Positions 1 to 8,574 are shown, numbered from the stretch's first letter. The stretch: DNA of 19,290 nt from Bacteroides sp. UBA1317 (GCA_002307035.1 DBTL01000015.1:1-19290); one strand, 5' to 3'. Numbers and translations: made by a program. The notes: generated by a model from the sequence alone, not told the origin.

Positions 1-827
1 TGTTTATTGAGACTGTAGGCCAGTGTGTCGAACATCACTTCGGCTTCGAGTCGGCGAGTGAGGTAGGGTAGTAGCACTTTTTTTCTTTCACATGAGTAAA
101 GTTCGGCTTGCAATACATGGTGTGATCGATTTAGTTCTCCACGGGTAGCCCATCTTTGGGAGGTGTTATTCTCTCGCACATTTATATCAGAACGGAAACG
201 ATTCTCTTTTATGATCAGTGAAGGAATATTTACGGAAACAAAGTTACTGTCTCTTCGTTGTACGATGTTTAGGTGGCTAATCTCTCCGTTCTCAGGTAAA
301 AGATTGAATGCTAATTCTGTTAACTCATCGACCTGCTTGGCGTAGTTACTTTGTTTATTTTCTGTCGTATTTTCATTTGTTTTCTTACGGAAAAGGAAGT
401 CGTAGTTGGCTATTGAATCCTGTTTTGTGAAGTAAATACTCAACTTGTCTATGCGTACGTTTTGTACTTCCACATCACCCTCAAGTAGTGCCCAGAGGTT
501 GAAGCGTACACCCATCGATTGCATATTCAGAAGTGTATCTCGTCCAATAGGAACGATGGAAAGACCTTCCATGCGTATATTGTTCATTCCCTCCATCTTC
601 AAAGAGCGATATTTAATGGATAGCCCGTATTCTTTTTCTGCAGCAGATGTTTTTTTGTTTACTATCATCCTTAGTAGGCTGTTGCGGCCCAGATAAATTC
701 CGATTGCTGCCAACATTAGTATACTTACAATGATAATGGCAGTTAAGATGATATTTTTCTTTTTTTCTCTTTTCATCATTTGTTTGATGTCTTTGCACAG
801 TGCTCTTGTTATTTTGATACGCTTCAT
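1..827 (-). CDS. AsmA-like inner-membrane protein (partial, 5' part)
   Basis: The reading frame opens at the ATG at 827 and continues without a stop past the left edge, giving about 275 visible residues. It has a basic cytoplasmic N-terminus (about 22 residues, many Lys/Arg), one membrane segment at about residues 24-43, then a periplasmic region. That region contains phrases typical of AsmA-like proteins: a stretch like 'VRFNLWALLEGDVEVQNVRI' (about residues 98-117), followed shortly by 'SIANYDFLF'. AsmA/TamB-like proteins are single-span envelope proteins linked to lipid transport and outer-membrane assembly. The assignment is by pattern recall and the C-terminal part is not visible. The gene is co-directional with the upstream efflux operon, but a strong hairpin terminator and a -7-like box lie between them, so it is probably transcribed separately. 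It could instead be annotated as a DUF748-type or simply hypothetical membrane protein. Confidence 0.7.
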   Translation of the reverse strand, partial: MKRIKITRALCKDIKQMMKREKKKNIILTAIIIVSILMLAAIGIYLGRNSLLRMIVNKKTSAAEKEYGLSIKYRSLKMEGMNNIRMEGLSIVPIGRDTLLNMQSMGVRFNLWALLEGDVEVQNVRIDKLSIYFTKQDSIANYDFLFRKKTNENTTENKQSNYAKQVDELTELAFNLLPENGEISHLNIVQRRDSNFVSVNIPSLIIKENRFRSDINVRENNTSQRWATRGELNRSHHVLQAELYSCERKKVLLPYLTRRLEAEVMFDTLAYSLNK

Positions 828-850
828 GTAGGTATCATAAATAAGTGGCG

Positions 851-858
851 CAAAGTTA
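851..858 (-). promoter_or_regulatory. Candidate -7 box for the AsmA-like gene
   Basis: On the minus strand these bases read TAACTTTG, an exact match to the Bacteroidetes -7 element TAnnTTTG, 23 bases upstream of the ATG at 827. No TTTG -33 element is found at the expected 19-21 base distance, so this is only a candidate. Confidence 0.4.
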
Positions 859-945
859 TATAAATTTGACTAGGCTATGTCTGGAAGGAGGGGTAAATCT
901 CTTGATGATTTTAGACCTTTAAGAAATGAGCAGCAAACGGGCGAT

Positions 946-1003
946 AAAAATAGCGGTCAGCGATGAATAATTAAGATGCATTATTCATTGTTCGCTGACC
1001 GCT
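946..1003 (-). terminator. Long hairpin terminator of the efflux operon
   Basis: A long stem lies just downstream of the TolC gene. An 11-bp outer stem (952-962 with 993-1003) and a 9-bp inner stem (963-971 with 980-988) are separated by a 4-base bulge at 989-992, with an 8-base loop at 972-979. On the minus strand the stem is followed by ATTTTTA (complement of 946-951), as expected for an intrinsic terminator of the leftward operon. Confidence 0.85.
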
Positions 1004-1029
1004 GATCGACACACATTATAGTTTAGTAC

Positions 1030-2364
1030 CTATTGAATGGGCTTTCCTTTATAGAAGTCTAATATTTTAGTGCGGAAGATGTAGTCGTATTTTGCTTGAA
1101 TACGGTCAGATAGAGCTTTCATCAGATTTAATTTAGATTCGTTATACTCTACTGAAGTAGCTTTTCCGTTCTCTAATTTTTGGCTCATTAGGCGGAAAGA
1201 CTCTTGATTAGCATCTACGGCTACGGTACTGGAATTGTATTTACTTTCGGCTGCTACAGCACTATACCATGCCTGTTGAATTTCTTTATAGAGACTTTTT
1301 TTGACGTTCTCTACTTGCATAGAAAGATATGATTGTTGCAAACGGGCAGTGCGTATCTTATTCCGAGTTTCGAAACGATTGAAAATAGGGATACTCAGGC
1401 TGAAGCCAATGTACTTACTAAAGTTATCGTTCATTTGCTGTTTAAAATTACGATCCAATGTAGAATAATAATCTGTGCCGAGACTTCCATTCAGCGATAA
1501 TTGTGGATAGTAATTACTTTGCGCTATGCGGATGCTGTTTTCACTTCCCTCAAGGCGATATTGCGCAGCTAATATACTAGGTCTGCTTGCCGCTGCTTGA
1601 ACGAAAACTTCATCAGGTGGAGTCAGTGGGGTGAATTGAGGTTCTAGCTCTGGGGCGGTAATCTTGAAACCTTCCATGGTGGGTAGTTCCAATAGTTGAC
1701 TTAGATCCAGCAACGCAAGGCGATAGTCATTATCAGCCTGTACTGCACTTAGCTCATCTTGCGCTACGCGGGTTTTGGCTTCTGCTACTTGTGCAGATGA
1801 TGCTTTTCCCACTTCATTGAGACGAAGACTACGATTCAGCTGTTCTTTGCTAAGGGCCACTTGCTCTTTGGCTACTTTGCTTAGCTCCTCTTTGAAAAGA
1901 ACTTGTAGAAAGCTCGATGCTATGTTTACTGCAATGTCTTCTTTTGCTTTTTCGAGATCGGCGATAGCAGCTTTCAAATTAAGTTTGGCCAAAGAGTACT
2001 GGTTAGGAATACTAAAACCGGTAAAGAGCGGTACATTAGTATTTAAGGAGAAGCTTGTATTAGTACTGCTTGTATTAACGTAAACGCTGTTGTAATTTCC
2101 TGTTGTTTCATCTTTTACAAGAGTACTAGTACGTCCCCAGCTGAAACCTTCCCCTCCACTCCCATTTAGGTTTGGCAGTCGTGCCCATTTTTTCGTGTTT
2201 ACATCCACCTTCTGTTGCTCCGCCGTATTTTGAGTTTGAAGCACGGACACATTGTGCTCAATGGCATAATCAATGCATTGGCGCAGACTCCATGCTTCTT
2301 GGGCATGTGTAGCAATAGGAGCAAGCCCTACTGCCATAACAATGGTTATTATCTTTTTTTTCAT
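1030..2364 (-). CDS. TolC-family outer-membrane efflux channel
   Basis: This 444-residue protein starts with a signal peptide (two hydrophobic runs ending THA|Q, cleavage near residue 21) and then two long helical outer-membrane efflux repeats, roughly residues 25-220 and 235-430. These are rich in Ala/Gln/Ser/Leu heptad-like segments, as in TolC proteins. The product would form the outer-membrane duct of a trans-envelope exporter. It is the last gene of a five-gene leftward operon, 20 bases after the adaptor gene, and is followed by a strong terminator. The substrate cannot be read from this gene. The length fits the family (TolC-like proteins are about 420-490 residues). The ATG at 2364 is chosen because it gives a clean signal peptide. 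Confidence 0.93.
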   Translation of the reverse strand: MKKKIITIVMAVGLAPIATHAQEAWSLRQCIDYAIEHNVSVLQTQNTAEQQKVDVNTKKWARLPNLNGSGGEGFSWGRTSTLVKDETTGNYNSVYVNTSSTNTSFSLNTNVPLFTGFSIPNQYSLAKLNLKAAIADLEKAKEDIAVNIASSFLQVLFKEELSKVAKEQVALSKEQLNRSLRLNEVGKASSAQVAEAKTRVAQDELSAVQADNDYRLALLDLSQLLELPTMEGFKITAPELEPQFTPLTPPDEVFVQAAASRPSILAAQYRLEGSENSIRIAQSNYYPQLSLNGSLGTDYYSTLDRNFKQQMNDNFSKYIGFSLSIPIFNRFETRNKIRTARLQQSYLSMQVENVKKSLYKEIQQAWYSAVAAESKYNSSTVAVDANQESFRLMSQKLENGKATSVEYNESKLNLMKALSDRIQAKYDYIFRTKILDFYKGKPIQ

Positions 2365-2384
2365 ACTTGTTCTGTTAGCCGTTC

Positions 2385-3497
2385 TTATTTCTTCTTGTCC
2401 TTATCGGTTTTTTCGGCACCACGCACCTTTTCTTTGATAGTAAGCCCTTTCTTTATTTCAAGCTTGATGCCATTGCTTAGACCGGCAACTACCCTGCGAC
2501 GGATGAACTTTTGTTCTGGAACACTATCTGTCATTACCCACACAAAAGTACTATCTCCGCTAAATTCCACTGTACTTTCAGGTACGGCTAGAACCTTTGA
2601 CACACGTGCTAATACAATTTCAGCATTGGCTGAGTAACCGGAACGTATCTCCACAGAATCGGGAACACGGATAGCTGCTTTAATTTCGAATTGGTTAGCG
2701 CCGTTTTCCTCTACACCTTTTGGTGAGATATATTCAAGCGTAGCATCAAACTTAATATTTTGTAATGCTCCTATGGTGAGTTTGATAGGCATGCCTTCAT
2801 GGATACGGCCTACTTCTGTTTCGTCTATCTTACCGCGGAAGATAAGGTCATTCATATTGGCAACAGTAGCAATGGTAGTCCCGTCATTGAACGTGTTACT
2901 CATAATCACAGAGTTACCGGCTTTTACAGGAACATCAAGAACAAGGCCGTCGATGGTTGAACGAATCATCGTATTGCTGTATGAGGCACTTTTTTTTGTG
3001 ATGCCTTCTTTAATGATATCAAGTGCATCTTTGGCGCTATCTTCTTCTTCTTTAGCTTGTTTAAAGGCAATCTGGCTCTTTTCATAATCTTCGCTGCTGA
3101 TCAATTTGTCCGAATAAAGTTTTTTCATACGGTTATAATCCGTTTGAGCTTGCTTTAAATTGATTTCAGCTAAGCGTAATCGGCTTTCGGCGCTGTTGAG
3201 TTGCCCCATTTCGGGGATAACCTTTACTTTTGCTATTACTTCTCCTTTTTTTACGGTTTCTCCGGCTTCTTTGTATACTTCGGCTACAATACCCGATATT
3301 TGAGGCTTGATAAGAATCTCGTCTCTTGGTTCCACCTTTCCCGTCGCTACTGTGGTTTTTTCCAAATCAGTTATCTCGGAACTTACAATTTCGTACTGTT
3401 TCACTTTAGGTTTGGATTTACTGTACAGGAATACGAATGTTCCTATGAATATGACAGCTATCACTACCAATGATGCGATTTTAAGATACTTTTTCAT
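2385..3497 (-). CDS. HlyD/MacA-type periplasmic adaptor of an ABC exporter
   Basis: This 370-residue membrane-fusion protein has a Lys-rich N-terminus and a membrane anchor at about residues 5-24. It then has the first half of a lipoyl-like (barrel-sandwich) domain near residues 50-95 ('PQISGIVAEVYKEAGETVKK'), an alpha-helical hairpin at about 100-165 rich in Lys/Glu/Ala/Gln, and the second half of the lipoyl domain ('STIDGLVLDVPVKAGNSV'). Beta-barrel and membrane-proximal domains follow, and the tail is very Lys-rich. The length is close to E. coli MacA. It would bridge the FtsX-type permeases in the inner membrane and the TolC channel. It lies 74 bases after the second permease gene, the widest gap in the operon, in which no clear terminator or promoter was found. 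Confidence 0.92.
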   Translation of the reverse strand: MKKYLKIASLVVIAVIFIGTFVFLYSKSKPKVKQYEIVSSEITDLEKTTVATGKVEPRDEILIKPQISGIVAEVYKEAGETVKKGEVIAKVKVIPEMGQLNSAESRLRLAEINLKQAQTDYNRMKKLYSDKLISSEDYEKSQIAFKQAKEEEDSAKDALDIIKEGITKKSASYSNTMIRSTIDGLVLDVPVKAGNSVIMSNTFNDGTTIATVANMNDLIFRGKIDETEVGRIHEGMPIKLTIGALQNIKFDATLEYISPKGVEENGANQFEIKAAIRVPDSVEIRSGYSANAEIVLARVSKVLAVPESTVEFSGDSTFVWVMTDSVPEQKFIRRRVVAGLSNGIKLEIKKGLTIKEKVRGAEKTDKDKKK

Positions 3498-3571
3498 CGT
3501 TGCTTATTTTATTAATTTATCATTTTCTTTTTTATAGCTTTTCGTTCTGAAAGAAACAACTTGCTTCTTAA

Positions 3572-4816
3572 TCATTCATCTCTGATGGCTTCAATCGGTT
3601 TAATGGCCATAGCCCTGTATGCCGGTGCTAACCCCGCTAATAGTCCCAGTGTAATTAAGAGTGCACAAGTTCCTATCGCCATCCAAAAGCTGACCTGAAA
3701 ATGTGCATTGTATGTTCCTGAAGCATTGATCCCTATTTCAGCAGCTTGCAATATGAGTACTCCGAATGAGATACCGGCCATACCTGCTACAGCTGTGAGC
3801 ACAACACTCTCGGATAGAATCTGTTGCAAGATATCTTTGGGGCGTGCACCAATGGCGCGTCTAATGCCTATCTCGGTTGTACGCTCTTTTACTGTTACCA
3901 TCATGATGTTGCTTACCCCGATGGCTCCTGCTAATAGGGTACCCAGCCCTACCATCCAAATAAGCATGCGGATACCTGAAAATAAATTGTCGACCATTGA
4001 GAACATGGCTTCGGCATTGAGCAACATCACAGCCTGTTTGTCATTCGGACTGATGTAATGTGCCTCTTTAATAACCTTCTCTACCTGATCTTGCAAATCA
4101 GTTATTTTAATTCCTGGTTTGGCTGTGATACAAGCAAGATCTATATTCTTTCCGAAGTTATAAGCTTGCTGCATGGTGCTGAAGGGAAGTACGATGCTTT
4201 CGGATGCATTACCATTAATGTTAATGTTACCTTCCGAAACACAAACTCCGATAATACGGTAGTAGATGCCGTCTACTCGTACAAACTGCCCGCAAGGATT
4301 TTCTCCTTTCTTAAATAATTCTTCGTACACACGTTTGCCTATACTACAAACTTTCCTTTGCTCCAGGATATCTACGTCATTAATAAAGCGTCCGTATCGC
4401 ATATCCTGAGTTTCTATCTTATCGTAATCGGGGTATAATCCTTTCACTATGCAGGAACTTTTTTTATCTCCATACAAAGCGGTTGCTCCCCATTTATTGA
4501 TTGTGGGAGTGATCACGTCAATATCTGGGACGTCACGTCGCAAACGAGTGATATCTCCATTTTCCAGACTCCAGTCACGTCCTTTACGAAACCCTTTGTA
4601 AGGTTCACCTGTCTTTTGAGGCCAGACGAAACATGAATTGGTGGCAAAGCCTTCAAAATTGGCTTTCATCATATCTTGCATGCCTTGTCCTCCGCCGATA
4701 AGGGCGATTAACATGAATATACCCCAGAATACGCCAAAGGCAGTAAGTAGACTTCGGGTTTTATTTCTTGTGATGGTGAGGAGTATTTCCTCCCATGTAT
4801 CAATATCGTATTTCAT
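3572..4816 (-). CDS. MacB/FtsX-type ABC transporter permease (second)
   Basis: This 414-residue protein has the MacB_PCD plus FtsX layout: one N-terminal membrane helix (about residues 20-42), a large periplasmic domain (about 45-280), then three C-terminal helices near 285-307, 335-358 and 376-398. The coupling region 'VKERTTEIGIRRAIGARPKD' after helix 2 and the ending 'AIKPIEAIRDE' are typical of macrolide-exporter/LolCE-type permeases. It has no ATP-binding domain, so it depends on the separate ATPase encoded first in the operon. It follows the other permease by 30 bases and the two proteins have parallel architecture, suggesting a heterodimeric permease rather than the MacB homodimer. Such systems export peptides, antibiotics, lipids or siderophores; no substrate is indicated here. 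Confidence 0.92.
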   Translation of the reverse strand: MKYDIDTWEEILLTITRNKTRSLLTAFGVFWGIFMLIALIGGGQGMQDMMKANFEGFATNSCFVWPQKTGEPYKGFRKGRDWSLENGDITRLRRDVPDIDVITPTINKWGATALYGDKKSSCIVKGLYPDYDKIETQDMRYGRFINDVDILEQRKVCSIGKRVYEELFKKGENPCGQFVRVDGIYYRIIGVCVSEGNININGNASESIVLPFSTMQQAYNFGKNIDLACITAKPGIKITDLQDQVEKVIKEAHYISPNDKQAVMLLNAEAMFSMVDNLFSGIRMLIWMVGLGTLLAGAIGVSNIMMVTVKERTTEIGIRRAIGARPKDILQQILSESVVLTAVAGMAGISFGVLILQAAEIGINASGTYNAHFQVSFWMAIGTCALLITLGLLAGLAPAYRAMAIKPIEAIRDE

Positions 4817-4846
4817 ATCTTGTTTTTGAACTATTTAAATACGTCG

Positions 4847-6103
4847 TTATTCCGCTCTTAAAGCTTCAATCGGCCGAATACTCACAGCTTTTCGTGCCGG
4901 GAAAAAGCCTGCGAGCGTTCCGGCAATGATTAGAGTAAGTGTAGCTTGAATAGCCACTTTTACGTCTACTGTAGGATTTAAAAAAACGGTTTCCTTCCAT
5001 AACCCTGTATCCATGGTCTGACTTCCTGCCACTGCATTCATATACTCTGTAACCCCGATACCCGCTACCATTCCGATATATCCGAATATAGTAGTAATAA
5101 CTATACTTTCAATGATAATCAGCCATAAGATAGAAGAAGGTTTAGCCCCTAATGCTTTTCTGATACCAAATTCTCGGGTACGTTCTTTTACAGTGATAAG
5201 CATAATGTTACTTACTCCCACAATCCCGCTGAGTAAAGTGAAAACGCCAATAATCCAGATAGCTGTGCGGAGAATACTTGAAGCTGTTTGCTGCTGCAAG
5301 TACTGAGTGAATCTGTTCCATATCCAGATAGCACTGTCGTCCAACGGATCAAAACGATGGTGAGCGCCGATTGCTTTACGGTATTGCTTTTCAAAGTCTG
5401 TATTTAATTCTTCTGTATCCAATCCTTTAGTGGTGAAAATGAGATTGTTGATTTTATCTCCTTTATTATAGATAAGTTGTAAAGTAGTGAATGGCAAATA
5501 TGCTTCGCGAGCATCACGGTCACCCTGATCGGTGTATAATCCTACTACCTGATAGGCGGTACCGTTTCCTATGATAAACTTCCCGATAGGATCCTCTCCT
5601 TTTGGAAAAAGAATTTCGGCGGTTTTGGTATGTAGGATGATGACTTTCCGTTTTTCTTTAATATCTAATTCGTTGATAAAACGTCCACCGGCTGATTTCA
5701 CCGATTCTACCTCAGTGTAGTTTGCGAAAACCCCGTTAAGCGTCATACTGACGTACTCTGTTCCACGACTTAAGACTACATTACTCTGCTTTACAGTAGC
5801 TCCGGCACTGATTACATTTTTTGAAAAATTCCTGCTAGTAATGCCTAAATCTTTAGTATCCAGACGAATTTGCCGTCCCTGTTGTAGCCCGTCATACGTT
5901 TTGGTCGTCCATCCCGGATATATTTTGATGGAATTCATGGACATACTTGATGACGACTCTTCGAAGGCATGTATTAGGCCATTTCCTGCACCCAACAGTA
6001 CGATAAGCATGAAGATGCCCCATGCCACAGCAAATCCGGTGAGAAGTGTCCGCAGTTTGTTGCGCTTGATCGTGCCATATATCTCTTGCCAAATATCAAT
6101 CAT
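4847..6103 (-). CDS. MacB/FtsX-type ABC transporter permease (first)
   Basis: This 418-residue protein shares the architecture of the next gene: an N-terminal helix at about residues 18-42, a periplasmic MacB_PCD-like domain (about 45-275), then helices at about 278-300, 325-350 and 384-401. The conserved coupling stretch 'VKERTREFGIRKALGAKPSS' sits after helix 2, and the C-terminus 'SIRPIEALRAE' is typical. The gene begins 19 bases after the ATPase stop codon, so the two are almost certainly co-transcribed. The N-terminal 'IWQEIYGTIKRNKLRTLLT' closely parallels 'TWEEILLTITRNKTRSLLT' of its partner, consistent with an ancient duplication. Its role would be mechanotransmission and substrate gating together with the adaptor and TolC channel. 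Confidence 0.92.
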   Translation of the reverse strand: MIDIWQEIYGTIKRNKLRTLLTGFAVAWGIFMLIVLLGAGNGLIHAFEESSSSMSMNSIKIYPGWTTKTYDGLQQGRQIRLDTKDLGITSRNFSKNVISAGATVKQSNVVLSRGTEYVSMTLNGVFANYTEVESVKSAGGRFINELDIKEKRKVIILHTKTAEILFPKGEDPIGKFIIGNGTAYQVVGLYTDQGDRDAREAYLPFTTLQLIYNKGDKINNLIFTTKGLDTEELNTDFEKQYRKAIGAHHRFDPLDDSAIWIWNRFTQYLQQQTASSILRTAIWIIGVFTLLSGIVGVSNIMLITVKERTREFGIRKALGAKPSSILWLIIIESIVITTIFGYIGMVAGIGVTEYMNAVAGSQTMDTGLWKETVFLNPTVDVKVAIQATLTLIIAGTLAGFFPARKAVSIRPIEALRAE

Positions 6104-6122
6104 AAATGTTTGGGTATTTATC

Positions 6123-6839
6123 TTATTTCATGAATCCGTTCTGCCCGAAGGGGGATGCATCATGGTTTTCGTTCTTTTCTATTCTCTCGATGATTCCGTC
6201 TTTGAGGCGGATGATCTTATTCGTCTGATTGGCTACACCGCTTTCATGAGTCACCACGACAATGGTCATTCCACTATCATGTAGTTGTTTCAGTATACTC
6301 ATCACTTCCACAGAAGTTTTACTGTCAAGTGCTCCGGTAGGTTCATCCGCTAAAATAATTTGCGGTTGAGAAATCAGAGCACGAGCGATAGCGACACGTT
6401 GTTTCTGTCCTCCACTCATCTCATTGGGCATGTGATGTGCCCAATCTTTTAGCCCTAAGCGATCTAAGTACTCCATCGCAAGTATATTTCGTTTTTTGCG
6501 GCTTATCCCTTGGTAAAAAAGCGGTAAAGCTACGTTTTCCACTGCATTTTTGAATGAGATCAGATTAAATGACTGAAAGATGAAACCAATCATTCGGTTG
6601 CGATATTCCGCAGCCTTCGTTTCACTCAAATTCTTGATTAATACGTCATTTAGGTAATAATCTCCCGTATCGTAATTATCCAATATACCAAGTATATTGA
6701 GCATTGTTGATTTACCGGAACCGGAAGTACCCATGATGGAAACAAATTCTCCTCTCTCTATATCGAGGTTAATGCCTTTAAGAACGTGAAGCGGTGCTCC
6801 GTTGTGGTAGGTCTTGTTAATGTCTTTTAAATGTATCAC
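6123..6839 (-). CDS. ABC transporter ATP-binding protein (MacB/LolD type)
   Basis: This 238-residue ATPase has all hallmark motifs: Walker A GTSGSGKST at 37-45, Q-loop Gln at 89, signature MSGGQ at 141-145, Walker B IILADE at 161-166 with catalytic Glu166, and H-loop His198. The sequence groups with the LolD/MacB-type ATPases that power FtsX-like permeases by mechanotransmission. The start codon is GTG at 6839, giving 'MIHLKDINKTYHNG', which aligns with normal starts of this family. It is the first gene of the leftward export operon. The upstream region (6840-7001) is shared with the divergent ROK kinase gene, and no convincing leftward -33/-7 pair was found there. Confidence 0.94.
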   Translation of the reverse strand: MIHLKDINKTYHNGAPLHVLKGINLDIERGEFVSIMGTSGSGKSTMLNILGILDNYDTGDYYLNDVLIKNLSETKAAEYRNRMIGFIFQSFNLISFKNAVENVALPLFYQGISRKKRNILAMEYLDRLGLKDWAHHMPNEMSGGQKQRVAIARALISQPQIILADEPTGALDSKTSVEVMSILKQLHDSGMTIVVVTHESGVANQTNKIIRLKDGIIERIEKNENHDASPFGQNGFMK

Positions 6840-6901
6840 TGTTTCGTCGATTTAGTTTCAGATTTCTTATGATTTGTTATATTAGACGCAGACAAGGTGT
6901 G

Positions 6902-6927
6902 AAAAGTTGCAGTAAGGGTGAACTTTT
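6902..6927. repeat. Inverted repeat in the divergent ABC/ROK intergenic region
   Basis: AAAAGTT (6902-6908) and AACTTTT (6921-6927) form a 7-bp inverted repeat around a 12-base spacer, just upstream of the kinase promoter. It could be an operator for either divergent unit, but nothing in the window identifies a cognate regulator. Confidence 0.35.
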
Positions 6928-6939
6928 TTAAAAAAAGAT

Positions 6940-6970
6940 TTTGCGAACTCAATCTTCTTTGCGTAATTTG
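6940..6970 (+). promoter_or_regulatory. Bacteroidetes-type promoter of the ROK kinase gene
   Basis: TTTG at 6940-6943 and TAATTTG at 6964-6970 are separated by 20 bases, matching the Bacteroidetes -33/-7 layout, although the -7 box is one base shorter than TAnnTTTG. The gene starts at 7002, which implies a short leader of about 25 bases. Confidence 0.6.
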
Positions 6971-7001
6971 TGAACTATAACTAACCCTTTAATAAAGTAT
7001 C

Positions 7002-7976
7002 ATGAATTCTAACATGGAGAAACCCTACGTTGTAGGTATTGACATTGGCGGTACAAACACCGTATTTGGTATTGTTGACGCACGCGGAAGCATTCTGTCG
7101 AGTGGTTCGGTAAAAACCCAATCTTATTCGTCTATAGGTGATTATGTGGATGAGGTTTGCAGGAATCTTCTTCCTCTCATTGTTGCTCAAGGCGGAGTGG
7201 AGAAAATAAAAGGTATCGGCATTGGTGCACCTAACGGCAATTATTATAGTGGTACGATTGAGTTTGCTCCCAATCTGCCTTGGAAAGGTATTATACCGTT
7301 GGCTGCTTTGTTCGAAGAGAAATTGGGTATCCCTACTGCTTTGACAAATGATGCCAATGCGGCGGCTGTAGGTGAAATGACTTACGGCGCAGCTCGTGGG
7401 ATGAAAGACTTTATTATGATAACTTTGGGCACAGGCGTTGGTAGTGGTATTGTTATCAACGGACAGGTTGTCTATGGTCATGATGGATTTGCCGGAGAAC
7501 TGGGGCATGTTATCATGCGTCGTGGTGAAACTGGCCGTTTGTGTGGTTGTGGACGTAAAGGTTGCTTGGAAGCATACTGTTCGGCTACCGGTGTGGCTCG
7601 TACAGCACGCGAACTTTTAGCAGCCCGCACAGATGCAAGTTTGCTTCGTAACATTCCTTCGGAAAATATTAGTTCTAAAGATGTGTATGATGCTGCAGTG
7701 CAAGGCGATAAGCTAGCTCAGGAGATCTTTAATTTTACAGGAACATTGCTTGGGGAAGCATTGGCCGATTTTATCGCCTTTTCCAGTCCCGAAGCTATCA
7801 TTCTTTTTGGTGGATTGGCTAAATCCGGAGATTACATCATGAAACCCATTCAGAAAGCTATTGACGAGAATATTCTTACGATCTTTAAAGGTAAAGCGAA
7901 GTTACTTGTTTCTGAATTGAAGGACTCTGATGCAGCTGTACTTGGTGCAAGTGCATTGGCTTGGGAGCTGAAATAA
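7002..7976 (+). CDS. rokA: ROK-family sugar kinase (glucokinase / amino-sugar kinase)
   Basis: This 324-residue cytoplasmic kinase would phosphorylate glucose and possibly N-acetylglucosamine or related sugars using ATP. The N-terminal phosphate loop DIGGTNT is at residues 14-20. The catalytic Asp117 sits in 'TNDANAAAVGE'. The ROK zinc site comprises His169 (in GELGHV) and the cysteines of 'CGCGRKGCLE' (Cys181, 183, 188), and the C-terminal ATP-site glycines are in 'ILFGGLAKSGD'. The symbol follows the Bacteroides fragilis RokA hexokinase, which it resembles from memory; orthology was not tested. ATG at 7002 is used, although Met5 (7014) is also possible. The gene is monocistronic, with its own promoter and a strong terminator, and is divergent from the efflux operon. 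Confidence 0.88.
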   Translation: MNSNMEKPYVVGIDIGGTNTVFGIVDARGSILSSGSVKTQSYSSIGDYVDEVCRNLLPLIVAQGGVEKIKGIGIGAPNGNYYSGTIEFAPNLPWKGIIPLAALFEEKLGIPTALTNDANAAAVGEMTYGAARGMKDFIMITLGTGVGSGIVINGQVVYGHDGFAGELGHVIMRRGETGRLCGCGRKGCLEAYCSATGVARTARELLAARTDASLLRNIPSENISSKDVYDAAVQGDKLAQEIFNFTGTLLGEALADFIAFSSPEAIILFGGLAKSGDYIMKPIQKAIDENILTIFKGKAKLLVSELKDSDAAVLGASALAWELK

Positions 7977-8007
7977 AAGAGAGTACAAGTTTACCACTAA
8001 AATAGAT

Positions 8008-8052
8008 ATGTCCATGTAAATGCTGTATTAGCATTGTGCATGGACATTTTTT
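8008..8052 (+). terminator. Intrinsic terminator of the ROK kinase gene
   Basis: An outer 9-bp stem (8008-8016 with 8039-8047) and an inner 5-bp stem (8020-8024 with 8030-8034) are separated by a small internal loop. They are followed directly by six Ts at 8047-8052. It lies 31 bases after the kinase stop codon. Confidence 0.9.
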
Positions 8053-8067
8053 CTGTTCCTTAGGCAC

Positions 8068-8107
8068 AAAAAAAAGGAAAAATCTAATAAGATCTTTCCT
8101 TTTTTTT
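8068..8107 (-). terminator. Bidirectional-type terminator downstream of rplS
   Basis: The segment runs from eight As (8068-8075) through GGAAA...TTTCC and ATCT/AGAT arms around a short AATA loop to eight Ts (8100-8107). It is therefore nearly symmetric and could work in both directions. Its main role is probably to end rplS transcription on the minus strand, with backup for the kinase. Confidence 0.8.
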
Positions 8108-8134
8108 ATCTCGAATTGGATATTGCGGCTATGA

Positions 8135-8488
8135 TTAGCGAACAACTCTTTTTTCTTTGATTCTGGCTTTCTTACCGGTAAGAGCGCGTAAGTAATAAAG
8201 TTTAGCGCGACGTACTTTACCAACTTTGTTCACTTCTATGCTGTCGATAGCTGGTGATTCAAGTGGGAAAATTCTCTCTACTCCAATTGTTCCTGACATT
8301 TTACGTACTGTAAAACGTTTCTTTTCTTGGTGGCCTGAAATCTTGATAACAACTCCGCGGTACAACTGTACGCGTTCCTTGGTACCCTCAATGATACGAT
8401 ATGCTACTGTTACAGTGTCACCCGCTTTGAAGCTGGGATGTTGCTTTCCGGTAGCAAATGCTTCTTCTGCAATTTTAATTAAATCCAT
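8135..8488 (-). CDS. rplS: 50S ribosomal protein L19
   Basis: This 117-residue protein matches bacterial L19 along its whole length. It has an N-terminal helix ('MDLIKIAEEAFA'), the beta-barrel core with 'FKAGDTVTVAYRIIEGTKER' and 'YRGVVIKISGH', the conserved 'GVERIFPLESPAI' segment, and the basic C-terminus 'KLYYLRALTGKKARIKE'. L19 sits at the 30S-50S interface of the ribosome. The gene stands alone here rather than with the rpsP-rimM-trmD group seen in many bacteria. It has its own recognisable promoter and a leader of about 80 bases. Confidence 0.98.
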   Translation of the reverse strand: MDLIKIAEEAFATGKQHPSFKAGDTVTVAYRIIEGTKERVQLYRGVVIKISGHQEKKRFTVRKMSGTIGVERIFPLESPAIDSIEVNKVGKVRRAKLYYLRALTGKKARIKEKRVVR

Positions 8489-8574
8489 TGTTTGCTATTA
8501 TTAAATTGTTTCATCGATACAACGCAACATATCAAGTAACTCTCTTCTTTGACAGCGATTGCGCGAAAGCGGTG

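Noticed and set aside
445..696. Plus-strand 83-residue open frame near the left edge
   Set aside because: It is antisense to the AsmA-like gene, whose frame is continuous and domain-like.
1775..2637. Plus-strand open frames opposite the TolC and adaptor genes
   Set aside because: They are antisense to well-supported proteins and lack start context or recognisable domains.
6981..7508. 175-residue open frame on the minus strand opposite the ROK kinase
   Set aside because: It lies antisense to a complete, motif-bearing kinase gene and its translation shows no recognisable domain.
8068..8107. Sequencing or assembly artefact from the A8/T8 runs
   Set aside because: The runs flank complementary arms exactly where two convergent genes end, which is well explained by a bidirectional terminator.
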